A stretch of 47,776 nt of DNA, from assembly GCA_019310725.1 (NCBI GenBank), contig JAFDDT010000002.1, positions 1 to 47,776 of the forward strand, read 5' to 3'. The number at the start of each line of letters is the position of its first letter. Position 1 is the first letter of the stretch. This document shows, in pieces, positions 16,220-25,338 of the stretch. A program made the translations under genes and the position numbers. The notes under the pieces were generated by a model, which worked only from the letters and a program-made list of their open reading frames with translations, was not told where the DNA came from and did no database searches. The stretch is from Deltaproteobacteria bacterium. Its GTDB lineage: Bacteria > Desulfobacterota > DSM-4660 > Desulfatiglandales > B25-G16.

Positions 16220-17515
16220 ATGGCTGAAGATCTGAAGAAGATGTACAGAACTGTGATGGATGACCATTTTCCACCTCAGATTTCTATTCATTTTGGAGAA
16301 CAAATACTGACATACAGGAAAAGAACCTGGAAGATACCCGATGAGCGTTCAGGCGAATTGATCGAGAAAGGCCTCCGGTATGGAGAAAACCCGGGCCAGG
16401 AAGCTGCCCTGTATGAGCTGATAACAGGAAATCTTGTGCTGGGTGAATGTCATTTTATTGAACCAGAAAAAGGCCTGGTTTCGGCCATAACCGAAGAGCA
16501 GATGATCCAGAGTGGAAAGCACCCGGGAAAAATCAATCTTACCGACATAGACAATGCCCTCAATATATTGAAGTACCTTTCCTCAGAACCGTCTGTTGTA
16601 ATTGTTAAGCATAATAACCCCTGCGGCGTTGCCTACGGTTCCACCATTGCCGATGCCTATCAAAAGGCAAACATGGCAGACAGAATAGCAGCATTTGGGG
16701 GTTGCGCAGCCTTCAGTAGAGCCATCGATAAGGAGACCGCAGAGCTCATCAGCGAGAATTATCTCGAGGTAGTAGCGGCGGCTGAGTTTGAAGATAAGAC
16801 CGTATCTATCCTGAGCAAGAGCCCAAATCTCAGAATCATCAAAATCAGCAAGATTGCTAGGTTAGCCGAATATAGAGAAAAACGGTTCGTTGATTTCAAA
16901 AGCCTCATTGACGGGGGGATAATTCTGCAGCAATCCCCGATAAATGCCATTAGATCGCCCGACGATTTCACATTGGCTTCTGTAGAATACATGGGAAAAC
17001 AGTACAAAATCGCCCGAAAACCCACTGCTGACGAATACGCCGATATGCTCTTTGGATGGCAGGTAGAACAGGGCATAACATCGAACTCCGTTATCTATGT
17101 TAAGAATGGGGTAACAGTTGGTATTGGTACCGGGGAACAGGACAGGGTTGGTGTGGCAGAGATAGCCATTTACAAGGCCTATACCAAGTATGCGGATTCC
17201 CTCTGCTTCAAAACACACGGCATCCCCTATAAACAGTTGCAAGCTGACATCCAAAAAGGCAAGGGAGACGCAGCGCTCCGGGAGGAAATAGATAAGACAA
17301 CTGCAGAGGCCCACGGTGGACTCACCGGTTCAGCCATGGTATCAGATGCGTTCTTTCCGTTCAGAGACGGAGTGGATGTGGCCATAAAAGAGGGGATAAG
17401 GGCCATTGTTCATCCAGGAGGCTCCCTGAGAGACTTCGAGTCAATTGAGGCCTGTAACGAGGCAGATCCTCAGGTGACCATGGTATTTACCGGTCAGAGG
17501 GCCTTCAAGCACTAA
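16220..17515 (+). CDS. AICAR transformylase, stand-alone (PurH C-domain only)
   Basis: A 431-residue protein that corresponds to the AICAR formyltransferase domain of PurH and lacks the N-terminal IMP cyclohydrolase (MGS-like) domain. Motifs: LRYGENPGQEAALYE near residue 52, the catalytic VIVKHNNPCGVAYG with Lys130-His131, AFGGCAAFSRAID, and the C-terminal AIVHPGGSLRDFESIEACNE. It transfers a formyl group from 10-formyl-tetrahydrofolate to AICAR, the penultimate step of purine synthesis. A good SD (AAAGGAA) precedes the ATG. It lies after folE2, which feeds the folate pool. IMP cyclohydrolase must be encoded separately. Confidence 0.93.
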   Translation: MAEDLKKMYRTVMDDHFPPQISIHFGEQILTYRKRTWKIPDERSGELIEKGLRYGENPGQEAALYELITGNLVLGECHFIEPEKGLVSAITEEQMIQSGKHPGKINLTDIDNALNILKYLSSEPSVVIVKHNNPCGVAYGSTIADAYQKANMADRIAAFGGCAAFSRAIDKETAELISENYLEVVAAAEFEDKTVSILSKSPNLRIIKISKIARLAEYREKRFVDFKSLIDGGIILQQSPINAIRSPDDFTLASVEYMGKQYKIARKPTADEYADMLFGWQVEQGITSNSVIYVKNGVTVGIGTGEQDRVGVAEIAIYKAYTKYADSLCFKTHGIPYKQLQADIQKGKGDAALREEIDKTTAEAHGGLTGSAMVSDAFFPFRDGVDVAIKEGIRAIVHPGGSLRDFESIEACNEADPQVTMVFTGQRAFKH

Positions 17516-17582
17516 AGGGTGCTGCCAGCGTTCAAAAGCTGCAACACGAAAGCAGGGATTTAAAGGAGCCATTTCCCACCAT

Positions 17583-18074
17583 TTAGCCGCCTGCGGTAGG
17601 TTCCCTCACCTTGTTCTGGCTATCTCTCGTATTATCCTTGTTCTTCCTTACCAGAGGAAACTTATGGGAATAGGGGCTGTCTGTAATGACCATCTGTACA
17701 GCCTGGTTGGTTCTGTTATTTATCAAGATGGGACCAATGAGATTTGCGGTCATGTTGTCCGGTGAGCTACTTGGGATATTAACAACCACATATAACTCTA
17801 ACGTGCCCTTGTCCTTTTCCTCAATCCAGGACATTTCCTCCAGTGTATCATCTATGGGGACAGAATAGCCAGGTTCAAACAGGAACGGGCTGGTAATCAC
17901 AAAGGCAAGCGCTGGATCATCTACAGACTGGTACCAGAAAAAGGGTGAATTCTCTCTGTGCTGGAGGATAACATAGCGCTTTTCATCAGCAAATCCGAGC
18001 ATACCAAAGGGCATGGTAATGATCTTCTCTTTCCCTATGGTGATAGGCCCAAATCTTGTGGTGTCAATCTTCAT
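17583..18074 (-). CDS. fliW: Flagellar assembly factor FliW
   Basis: A 163-residue FliW with the family N-terminus ([33 protein letters not shown]), the [19 protein letters not shown] core, and [20 protein letters not shown] near the C-terminus. FliW binds flagellin and, when free, CsrA, so it relieves CsrA repression of flagellin translation. Its ATG overlaps the csrA stop by four bases, the standard csrA-fliW arrangement. It is the last gene of the flgF-fliW transcription unit and converges with the AICAR transformylase gene 67 bases away; no clear terminator hairpin was seen between them. Confidence 0.96.
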   Translation of the reverse strand: MKIDTTRFGPITIGKEKIITMPFGMLGFADEKRYVILQHRENSPFFWYQSVDDPALAFVITSPFLFEPGYSVPIDDTLEEMSWIEEKDKGTLELYVVVNIPSSSPDNMTANLIGPILINNRTNQAVQMVITDSPYSHKFPLVRKNKDNTRDSQNKVREPTAGG

Positions 18075-18322
18075 AGTTTCCTATCCATGGGTCTGTCAGT
18101 TTGCAAAAGCGTAGCTGCCTCGGAGAGATCAGAGGCAGTTACTGCAGATGATACCAGATTCTCTCTTCTAATTCTCTCATATATCTCTTGCCGGTGAATA
18201 CTGATACCCTTTGGTGCTTCAATACCGAGCTTAACCTGCGCACCTTTGATTTCAAGCAGACTAATGACAATATCATTGCCAATATTGATCCGTTCACCTA
18301 ACTTCCTTGTCAATATAAGCAT
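18071..18322 (-). CDS. csrA: Carbon storage regulator CsrA
   Basis: An 83-residue CsrA with the invariant N-terminus [18 protein letters not shown], the core [19 protein letters not shown] and a C-terminal extension beyond the 61 residues of the E. coli protein, common in flagellar-cluster CsrA proteins. It binds GGA-containing mRNA leaders, classically blocking flagellin translation, and is antagonised by FliW. The leader of csrA has a CATGGATGG stretch directly before the ATG, which could serve both as SD and as CsrA site (autoregulation, inferred). A hairpin sits in the 49-base gap after flgL. Confidence 0.97.
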   Translation of the reverse strand: MLILTRKLGERINIGNDIVISLLEIKGAQVKLGIEAPKGISIHRQEIYERIRRENLVSSAVTASDLSEAATLLQTDRPMDRKL

Positions 18323-18348
18323 AGCCCATCCATGGCTTTGGTAGAGGT

Positions 18349-18366
18349 GTCAGGTCTTGACCTGAC
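18349..18366. other. 8-bp hairpin between flgL and csrA
   Basis: GTCAGGTC-TT-GACCTGAC is a perfect 8-bp inverted repeat with a two-base loop, six bases after the flgL stop and 27 bases before the csrA ATG. It could attenuate, process or mark the mRNA junction; no T-tract follows on the minus strand. Confidence 0.5.
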
Positions 18367-18371
18367 CGCTG

Positions 18372-19238
18372 TTAGGTCAAAAAATCAACCAGACTCAATT
18401 TCATAACCCTGGCAGAAGAGGCCAGAGCAGCCTGAAAGACAACCTGTCTGGATTGCAACTCGAGGATTGCCTCGGCCATGTCCGCATCCTCAATCTTGGA
18501 TAGCCTCTCCGTACTAGTGAGAGTCCAATCCTGAAAGATCCTCTCTTTCATATCCATGCGGACCATCTTTGAGCCAATGCTCGATATCTTTGTGGTAATA
18601 TGACCAAAATATTTATCAAGATTGGTCATCGCTGCGCTAATTCCACCGACATCATTGCCCTCCAGGGCATCTTTCAAATCACTCACAGTGGTGAAAAGAG
18701 TTTCAAACACCGCCTCCCCGTCACTTCCAACCTCGACGGTGGTATCATTACCTATCTTAATGGCAAACACGTGATTATCTCCATTATACGTTCCATCCTG
18801 ATCGAATGGTATCGTGTCGGTCTTCCACCCTGCAAAAACATACTGACCATTGACCTCTGTATTGGCCAAAGAAACGAACTCCTCAATCGTATTCTGCACC
18901 ATTTCTGCTGCCATGGCTCGCTGTTCAGGGGTGATGGTCCCATTAACCATCTGAACACACAAGGCTCTCGTATCAGAAATCAGATTCTGCACCTGGCTCA
19001 GGGCGCTTTCACTGGTAGCCAGCCAGGACCTTCCCATATCTATATTGCGTCCTAATTGTTCAAGGTTTGAAAGAGCAGATCTAACATTTAGTGCCTCGGA
19101 AAGCCTTACCGGATCATCAGAAAGATCTGTGATGCGTTTACCAGTCGTGACGACCCTGTTGGCCTTGTTCAGTTCCTCGTTAATCCTGCCCAAGTCAAAT
19201 TTAACCATATCATAGACGGTCTTATTGGCTACCCTCAT
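18372..19238 (-). CDS. flgL: Flagellar hook-associated protein FlgL (HAP3)
   Basis: A 288-residue flagellin-related junction protein. The conserved N-terminal helix region (MRVANKTVYDMVKFDLGRINEELNKANRVVTTGKRITDLSDDPVRLSEALNVRSAL) and the C-terminal helices (LSKIEDADMAEAILELQSRQVVFQAALASSARVMKLSLVDFL) form the coiled D0/D1 core. The middle (NGQYVFAGWKTDTIPF) is the FlgL GxxVFxG signature. It joins the hook-FlgK junction to the filament. It follows flgK by 19 bases. Confidence 0.95.
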   Translation of the reverse strand: MRVANKTVYDMVKFDLGRINEELNKANRVVTTGKRITDLSDDPVRLSEALNVRSALSNLEQLGRNIDMGRSWLATSESALSQVQNLISDTRALCVQMVNGTITPEQRAMAAEMVQNTIEEFVSLANTEVNGQYVFAGWKTDTIPFDQDGTYNGDNHVFAIKIGNDTTVEVGSDGEAVFETLFTTVSDLKDALEGNDVGGISAAMTNLDKYFGHITTKISSIGSKMVRMDMKERIFQDWTLTSTERLSKIEDADMAEAILELQSRQVVFQAALASSARVMKLSLVDFLT

Positions 19239-19257
19239 GGCAGTCTACTCCCCTTTG

Positions 19258-21027
19258 CTACTTGGTGCTGAGCAGCTCGTCAAGCATTTCATCAGAAACA
19301 CTAATGAGCTTGGCTGCTGCTGTATAGGCATGCTGAAATTTCATGAGGTTTGTCATCTCTTCATCAAGGGACACGGCTGAAATGGTATCCCGTATCTCAC
19401 CGAGTTTATTGACCATCACCTCACTAAAGCCCCTGCCTCTGGAGATGCTCGCAGAGGTGATCCCCATGGAACCTACCATACCGTGATAGTAATGCTCAAC
19501 GCTCGTGTTAACCGTTCCCTCTGTGTTTCCGTTTATCCTGTCACATATCCATTGACCAATGTCCATGGATGTGTATTGGAGGTCAGCAATAGCCAAGGCA
19601 TTAGTGTTGTCTCCCGACGCATAGCTACCATCGGCTTGTATCTGGGCGGCAGCAATATAGTTCCTATCGTTCAAAACTGTATTCATGCCCATGGATCCGG
19701 CGCCGACTCCTTTGAAAAAGGTATTCACACCGATGGCTCCCAGAATATTACTCGTATCATCTGAGAAGCCAAAGGCATAATCACTACCAGCAGTAAATGT
19801 TATGGCATCACCTGAGACGCCTACTGTAACCCCAGTTAGCCCAGCCGCTGTTATCTGGTTATTGATAGCGGTAGCCAGATCAGAGAGTGTAGAGCTTCCA
19901 TTCAGGCTGCTCAGGTCCACGGAAACAGAGTTCATTACAGGGTTGGCTGGATCTGTTCGGTCTTCAATCCAGAGCTTGAAACCATTAGCAATGAACTGAA
20001 TCTCGGTTCCAAAGTCGAGACCATCCAGGTCGGTGCTTGTTTGATAGGTACCGGTCAGGGCACTACCCGGCTCAAAAAGGTGGAGCCCCACACCCTGGGT
20101 ATGCTGATGGTTGATAGCCCAGATGAATTCTTTGGCCAGGGCATCGAGGTCAAGTTTGTATTTGGCGATGACTTCATCTCTCATAGCAAGCCATCCGCCC
20201 AGCTTCCCATTGCTGATATAGTCTGTAAGGTCCACCACGGCATTCCCCGAACTCTGCCATGTTACCCTATCTCCAGTGACTCCCCCCATCTCCAGGTCAT
20301 AGCTGTCATTTCCCTGAACCAGAACACAACCCTTGGCTGTGATAACAGTAAGCGATCCGTTGCTCTGCTGAAAAGTCTTGACATCCATGTATTCTGAAAG
20401 TTCCGAAACAAGACTGGTGCGCTTATCTCTTAGGTCATTAGCGACTTTCGACGCTTCGAGTCCCACGATTTTAGTATTGATATCAGCTATTTCTCTTGTA
20501 ATTTCATTGATTCTACCAACACCCACGTCCACGGCGCTGGTCAAATCTGTTTCAAGATTTGTCAGCTCAGCTTCAAGATTGTTAAATTGCCGTGACAGCA
20601 AGATACCATGCTGATAAAGTGCGGTCCGTTCAGAAGCCCCGGCAGGATGGTTTGCAAGGTCGTGCCACAAAGTCCAGAACTCTGCCAGCATTGCGCTAAT
20701 ACTGGTTTCGGAATTTTCATTAAACAAGCCCTCTAAAATCTGCATGTAACCCTCCATCTCTGTGGAGGAGGCCATGCTCGATTCTTGCTGCATGAGCTGG
20801 TTTTCGACAAATTGATCTGTGGCCCTGGCTACATCTGTTGTGTCCACGCCCTGGCCAAGTAGCACCCCACCATAGGCCGCAGGCTCTTTCGCCTCGATCA
20901 CCGGGCTCTGCCTGGAATAACCGGGCGTATTTACGTTGGCAATGTTGTGGGCGGTCACATCTATGCCATGCCGCTGGGCAGAGAGAGCGGTTTTTGCTAT
21001 ATTCAATACCAAACCTAGGCCTGACAT
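19258..21027 (-). CDS. flgK: Flagellar hook-associated protein FlgK (HAP1)
   Basis: A 589-residue protein. The N-terminal block GLVLNIAKTALSAQRHGIDVTAHNIANVNTPGYSRQ is the rod/hook-family ANNIANVNTPGYSR motif in FlgK form; the C-terminus (SLDEEMTNLMKFQHAYTAAAKLISVSDEMLDELLS) is the matching terminal helix. It forms the first hook-filament junction ring. The frame can be opened by a TTG two codons earlier, but ATG 21027 has GGGAGG seven bases upstream and starts two bases after the flgN stop. Export is through the flagellar type III system with FlgN as chaperone. Confidence 0.96.
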   Translation of the reverse strand: MSGLGLVLNIAKTALSAQRHGIDVTAHNIANVNTPGYSRQSPVIEAKEPAAYGGVLLGQGVDTTDVARATDQFVENQLMQQESSMASSTEMEGYMQILEGLFNENSETSISAMLAEFWTLWHDLANHPAGASERTALYQHGILLSRQFNNLEAELTNLETDLTSAVDVGVGRINEITREIADINTKIVGLEASKVANDLRDKRTSLVSELSEYMDVKTFQQSNGSLTVITAKGCVLVQGNDSYDLEMGGVTGDRVTWQSSGNAVVDLTDYISNGKLGGWLAMRDEVIAKYKLDLDALAKEFIWAINHQHTQGVGLHLFEPGSALTGTYQTSTDLDGLDFGTEIQFIANGFKLWIEDRTDPANPVMNSVSVDLSSLNGSSTLSDLATAINNQITAAGLTGVTVGVSGDAITFTAGSDYAFGFSDDTSNILGAIGVNTFFKGVGAGSMGMNTVLNDRNYIAAAQIQADGSYASGDNTNALAIADLQYTSMDIGQWICDRINGNTEGTVNTSVEHYYHGMVGSMGITSASISRGRGFSEVMVNKLGEIRDTISAVSLDEEMTNLMKFQHAYTAAAKLISVSDEMLDELLSTK

Positions 21028-21029
21028 GA

Positions 21030-21515
21030 TCAAGCCTCCCTGCTGAGCAGAACATTAGCACCAGATCTACTCCAATGACATTTCTCGTCATACAATATCT
21101 TGGATTTGGTCTTGCCTGTTAGAATCGACATCATCTCATCCAGAAACTGGAGCGAATCATCGATAAAGATCATGTTTTCTTTCCGTATGACCTCAATCTC
21201 GCCCTTCAATCTCAAAAGTGTCTGAAAGAGTTTTTGAAAGGCAGCCTTATGTTCCTCAGGCAGCAGTTCAAGAATCTGATGAGAATCAAGAAACCCGTGA
21301 TCTATCTTTGAATCAAGAGTAGAAACGATGTCCTCTCGAATAGATTCTATCTTCGAGCATATCTCCTCCTTCTCCTTAGAAATGCTCCATAGTGAATCCA
21401 GATCTATATTTATTAAGGATTCCCTTTCTTTCTTCAGACAATGAAGTAGATCATTGGAGAGGATTATCTTTTTGTGAAAAAGGCCTTCAAGCAACTGAAC
21501 ACGGTGAGCGTCCAT
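21030..21515 (-). CDS. flgN: FlgN-like flagellar export chaperone
   Basis: A 161-residue, mostly helical protein with long amphipathic segments (KKIILSNDLLHCLKKERESLI; EIEVIRKENMIFIDDSLQFLDEMMSIL). The sequence is weakly conserved but its size, helical content and position directly before flgK match FlgN, the export chaperone for FlgK and FlgL. The ATG is preceded by GAGGGGG-type purines. The 96-base spacer upstream, where flgM often lies, has no usable frame. Confidence 0.8.
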   Translation of the reverse strand: MDAHRVQLLEGLFHKKIILSNDLLHCLKKERESLINIDLDSLWSISKEKEEICSKIESIREDIVSTLDSKIDHGFLDSHQILELLPEEHKAAFQKLFQTLLRLKGEIEVIRKENMIFIDDSLQFLDEMMSILTGKTKSKILYDEKCHWSRSGANVLLSREA

Positions 21516-21611
21516 AAATAAACCCCCTCTTCTAGTTATCGGAAGATTGTTTGCTCAACTAAATAACTATTTTACTTATAAATTGTATGGGTTCACAGGT
21601 TCAGGGGTTCC

Positions 21612-21887
21612 TTATTCTTTTATTTGTTCAAAAAGCAACTCTCCAAGCCCGATACCCCCGCCCTGTGCGATCTCCAGGGCAAGCTTTTCATCAAAAATCG
21701 ATTTGAAGATCTTACCCTCATTGCTTTCTCGAATGAGCCCCCCTTCACTAACGGTTTTTCTCATTGCTTTGAGCATATGGGAAACAAAAAGAGACTCAAA
21801 TTCCAAGCAGGCCCTCTTCAGCCTCGCCTCTCGCACATCTTTATGCAATCCTATCCCACCTCGGTCCAATACAAGTCCATCAACCAT
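21612..21887 (-). CDS. flgJ: Rod-binding protein, FlgJ N-terminal domain only
   Basis: A 91-residue protein matching the FlgJ rod-binding domain: RLKRACLEFESLFVSHMLKAMRKTV, then FDEKLALEIAQGGGIGLGELLFEQI. The C-terminal muramidase domain of enterobacterial FlgJ is absent, as in many non-enteric bacteria. Another peptidoglycan hydrolase must open the wall for the rod. It follows flgI by 11 bases. Such short FlgJ proteins serve as rod-assembly scaffolds. Confidence 0.9.
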   Translation of the reverse strand: MVDGLVLDRGGIGLHKDVREARLKRACLEFESLFVSHMLKAMRKTVSEGGLIRESNEGKIFKSIFDEKLALEIAQGGGIGLGELLFEQIKE

Positions 21888-21898
21888 ATTCTTATCCT

Positions 21899-23071
21899 CT
21901 ATATGATTTCCAGTTCCCCCTGGAGGGCACCTGCTACCTTCATGGCTTGCAAGATAGTGATCAGATCCCTGGGAGTAACACCAATTGCATTTAATGCCCT
22001 CACCAAATCACCAATCGTCCTTCCTTTCGGAATCAAAAGGAGCCGGTTTTTCTCCTCTTTAACTGCCACATCGGTCTCCGGGGTTACAACAGTGGCCCCT
22101 CCAGGTGCCACGACAACCCCTCCCTCTGTTTCGGTTGTGGTCGCCCCCTGCCTGGGTGGTCGTGGTGCAAAGGGAAGTGGCTGCGAAACCTTTTTGGTCT
22201 CTTTTATCTGAATGCTCAAATTTCCGTGGGCAACAGCAGCGGTTGAGACCCTAACATTTTCTCCAATGACGATGGTACCTGTTCTCTCATTGACAATAAC
22301 CTTTGCCAACGAATCGGGTGTTACCTCAAGATCCTCTACTCTAGCAAGCAGGGAGACGACACTGTCTTGAAATGAGTCTGGAACCTTTATGGTTAGGGTG
22401 CCAGAGTCTATTGGTTTGGCAATATTCTCTCCCATTTCTGCGTTAATTGAATTGGCAACCCTGAGGGCTGTAACAAAATCCGGATTGTTTAAAATAATGG
22501 TTAACTCCGCTCTGTCTTTAAGTGACAAAGGAATCTCCCGTTCCACTGTTGCTCCCCCACTTATCCTGCCTACCGTAGGATGATTTTTTCCGACTCCTCC
22601 TCCAGCAGCCCCGCCTATCCTGAAACCACCAACGGATATCGGTCCCTGGGCAAGGGCATAGATTTTGCCATCGACTCCCTTCAGGGGCGTCAGAAGAAGG
22701 GTGCCTCCTTGGAGAGTTTTGGCATCACCGATAGAGGATACGAGCACGTCAATTTTTTTCCCTATCCTGGCAAATGGAGTTAGTGTAGCATTAACGATTA
22801 CTGCGGCAACATTTTTGACCTTTACGTCTTGGGCGCTTACATGGACCCCCATCTTTTCCAGCATATTCACCAGGCTCTGGATGGTAAAATCTGTTCCCGC
22901 CTTGTCACCACTGCCGTCGAGCCCGATTACCAAACCATAACCAAAAAGCTGGTTTGACCTGATGCCTTTAATAGAGGCAATATCCTTTATCCTTGCCCCA
23001 AAAACCGCAGAGGTGAAAAAGATATTCAGAATAACGAGAATAAGAAACGAAAACCTAAAACGGCCATACAT
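21899..23071 (-). CDS. flgI: Flagellar P-ring protein FlgI
   Basis: A 390-residue protein with a Sec signal peptide (MYGRFRFSFLILVILNIFFTSAVFGA) and the conserved start of the mature protein, RIKDIASIKGIRSNQLFGYGLVIGLDGSGDK. Internal blocks include VAAVIVNATLTPFARIGKKIDVLVSSIGDAKTLQGGTLLLTPLKG and IVINER-type text (VIVNERTGTIVIGENVRVS). A Pro/Thr/Val-rich stretch (residues about 295-335) interrupts the C-terminal half. It forms the periplasmic ring around the rod. Its ATG (23071) lies inside flgH, which ends at 23055, giving a 17-base overlap. A TTG two codons upstream is possible but less likely. Confidence 0.96.
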   Translation of the reverse strand: MYGRFRFSFLILVILNIFFTSAVFGARIKDIASIKGIRSNQLFGYGLVIGLDGSGDKAGTDFTIQSLVNMLEKMGVHVSAQDVKVKNVAAVIVNATLTPFARIGKKIDVLVSSIGDAKTLQGGTLLLTPLKGVDGKIYALAQGPISVGGFRIGGAAGGGVGKNHPTVGRISGGATVEREIPLSLKDRAELTIILNNPDFVTALRVANSINAEMGENIAKPIDSGTLTIKVPDSFQDSVVSLLARVEDLEVTPDSLAKVIVNERTGTIVIGENVRVSTAAVAHGNLSIQIKETKKVSQPLPFAPRPPRQGATTTETEGGVVVAPGGATVVTPETDVAVKEEKNRLLLIPKGRTIGDLVRALNAIGVTPRDLITILQAMKVAGALQGELEII

Positions 23072-23768
23072 GATCAACTATCCTTCCTAACCAGCCTGGT
23101 TTTTGTTTGTCCGCCAAGGGACCAATGCCTGAATACGTTATCTTGGCATTGGCCACATAGGTAGAGGAAATCTCATTGTTTGGAGATATGTCCTCTGGCC
23201 TTATTATGCCCGAGAGGGCTATATACTGTGTTTCGTTGTTTACCTTGATCTCCCTCTTCCCCTGGATGAAAAGGTTTTCATTCGGGAGCACCTTAACAAC
23301 CATAGCAGAGACATATGCCTTTACGTGGCCATCCCTGTCACTTGAACCCTTGCCATCAAAGCTCATTCCAAGCCCTGCCTTTATAAGGTCGTCCTCGCCA
23401 GGATTCTGGGCAAGCCTACTGTTTCTGTCAGCAAGGGCCTGCATGTAGCCCAAGAACTTGAGTTTCGCGTCTATGCTGGAGGATCTACTTGTTTTGGTGT
23501 TGGCATTCAGTTGTGCCTCTGGATCCTCTACAATCCTTACGGTGACAACATCTCCTACCATTGTTGCCCTCCTGTCCGGATAAAGCATAATGCCCCTTGC
23601 ATCCGACCATAGTGATCCTTCCTCTACCACAGGATGTGCATATTCTGGAAATTGGGGCTCCTGTATTCTTTTGAGCTCAAATACATGAGATGTATTTGTG
23701 GGAAATAGAGCACATCCGGTAAAAAAAATGAACAGTATGCATAAAACACAATAGCTTTTGGTAACCAT
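23055..23768 (-). CDS. flgH: Flagellar L-ring lipoprotein FlgH
   Basis: A 237-residue outer-membrane lipoprotein. The signal peptide ends at the lipobox FFTGC (Cys19). FlgH blocks: SLWSDARGIMLYPDRRATMVGDVVTVRIVE, then AYVSAMVVKVLPNENLFIQGKREIKVNNETQYIALSGIIRPEDISPNNEISSTYVANAKITYSGIGPLADKQKPGWLGRIVD. It forms the L-ring bushing in the outer membrane, which shows that the cell has one. Located nine bases after flgA and overlapping flgI. Confidence 0.97.
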   Translation of the reverse strand: MVTKSYCVLCILFIFFTGCALFPTNTSHVFELKRIQEPQFPEYAHPVVEEGSLWSDARGIMLYPDRRATMVGDVVTVRIVEDPEAQLNANTKTSRSSSIDAKLKFLGYMQALADRNSRLAQNPGEDDLIKAGLGMSFDGKGSSDRDGHVKAYVSAMVVKVLPNENLFIQGKREIKVNNETQYIALSGIIRPEDISPNNEISSTYVANAKITYSGIGPLADKQKPGWLGRIVDHVWPF

Positions 23769-23777
23769 TTTTCTCCT

Positions 23778-24533
23778 CTAGAAATCTACTATTACTGTTG
23801 AACTATTAACTACCCTTGCGTATATCTTTTTTCTGCTCATGACGTTTTGAATCTTTATGAGCTCACCGAGGTAGCCTTTCTCCAAAACCCTACCAGGAAC
23901 CGTGACCTTTAGGTTATCCGATTCTGCCACGATAGTTACCATATCGCCTCTTTTTAGAATCGGAGATCTTTCCAGCATCCATTCCTTAAGGCAGGTGTCT
24001 TCCCTTATGTTATGTTTTGCCATGAGTCCTAGCGCCTTGCTCATGTCGGTCACAATGTCTCGAGATAGGTTAGCAATGTTTCTTCTTGCAACATAAAGAT
24101 CATCTCTTTCTATAATCTCACCCTTTTTGAGATTTCTACCACTGCAAACCACAGATTCAAAGATGTCAACCCAACCCGAGAGCTTGACTTGACTTTTTAC
24201 CACCTTGTTTACGCTACAAAGAGCAACTAGTCTTACAAATCCTGCAAGTCTTCTTTTATCCTTTTGAAACACCCGAAAACGTATCTCTCCTTGAGGAACA
24301 GGGATATTACCAGAAACCTTGAATCTGGATACCGTTATATCAGATTTATCTTTTCCCAGACGGCGGCAGAGATGTTCCAAAAAGATTTCACGGAATGTGG
24401 CCTTTGGAATCGTTTGATACCCTCGGCTGGCTATCGCTCTGGTTCTATTATCATCAACTCCCGTTGCCCCAACCGACAAACAAATGCCAAAAAGACATGT
24501 CAAGAAAATCGTGATCAGTACGGCTTTCCTCAT
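23778..24533 (-). CDS. flgA: Flagellar P-ring assembly chaperone FlgA
   Basis: A 251-residue periplasmic protein with a signal peptide (MRKAVLITIFLTCLFGICLSVG) and a C-terminal SAF domain: VVCSGRNLKKGEIIERDDLYVARRNI, then CLKEWMLERSPILKRGDMVTIVAESDNLKVTVPGRVLEKGYLGELIKIQNVMSRKKIYARVVNSSTVIV. FlgA escorts FlgI subunits during P-ring polymerisation. It sits directly before flgH-flgI, four bases after flgG. Confidence 0.94.
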   Translation of the reverse strand: MRKAVLITIFLTCLFGICLSVGATGVDDNRTRAIASRGYQTIPKATFREIFLEHLCRRLGKDKSDITVSRFKVSGNIPVPQGEIRFRVFQKDKRRLAGFVRLVALCSVNKVVKSQVKLSGWVDIFESVVCSGRNLKKGEIIERDDLYVARRNIANLSRDIVTDMSKALGLMAKHNIREDTCLKEWMLERSPILKRGDMVTIVAESDNLKVTVPGRVLEKGYLGELIKIQNVMSRKKIYARVVNSSTVIVDF

Positions 24534-24537
24534 AGTA

Positions 24538-25320
24538 TTACCTCTTGATATTATTGGCTATCTGCAACATGGAATCTGCTGTTTGTATGGCCTTACTGTT
24601 TGTTTCATAGGCCCTCTGTGCCATGATCATAGCAACCATCTCTTCGACCACATCTACATTAGACATCTCGACAAATCCCTGGGCGATTGTTCCTACACCA
24701 TCTGAACCTGCTGTGCCAGAAATGCCCTCACCTGATGCATCGGTAGGCCTATACAAATTGTGTCCCACACTGAAGAGCCCAGCCGGGTTAGGAAAGGTAT
24801 ATACTTCAATAACCCCAAGTGAAGTCCCTGTACCTGCATGGTCAAACACGGTTAGGGTTCCGGTTTTGTCAATGCTAACAGAGACTGCATCTGTTGGGAT
24901 CGTCATATCCGGTTGCAACCTGTCGCCATTTGAGGTAACGATATTCCCCTCGCTATCGAGCTTGAAATTGCCTGCCCTTGTATAGACCTCCTCATCACCG
25001 CTCAGCACCTTAAAGAACCCCTTCCCCTCAATTGCCAGGTCTAGTTCGTTTTTTGTCTCCTTAAAGTCTCCCTGCATAAACATCTTCTCAACGCCAACAG
25101 GCATAGTGCCCATACCAATGTGTATGCCAACGGGAATTTGGGTGCCAGCCGATGTTTCTGATCCAGCCTGTTTTATGGTCTGATACATGAGGTCCTGGAA
25201 ATCTGACCTGCTCCTCTTAAAACCCACGGTACCCACATTGGCCAGGTTATTGGCAATGACATCGATCGTCATTTGCTGGGCAGCCATTCCGGTTGCTGCG
25301 GACCAGAGTCCTCGTAACAT
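24538..25320 (-). CDS. flgG: Flagellar distal rod protein FlgG
   Basis: A 260-residue protein with the rod-family N-terminus [49 protein letters not shown]. The C-terminus ([46 protein letters not shown]) is the canonical FlgG end, and the length is the standard 260. It polymerises into the distal rod inside the P and L rings. It follows flgF by 18 bases and is exported without a signal peptide. Confidence 0.97.
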   Translation of the reverse strand: MLRGLWSAATGMAAQQMTIDVIANNLANVGTVGFKRSRSDFQDLMYQTIKQAGSETSAGTQIPVGIHIGMGTMPVGVEKMFMQGDFKETKNELDLAIEGKGFFKVLSGDEEVYTRAGNFKLDSEGNIVTSNGDRLQPDMTIPTDAVSVSIDKTGTLTVFDHAGTGTSLGVIEVYTFPNPAGLFSVGHNLYRPTDASGEGISGTAGSDGVGTIAQGFVEMSNVDVVEEMVAMIMAQRAYETNSKAIQTADSMLQIANNIKR

Positions 25321-25338
25321 AATTATCTCCTCCCCTAT

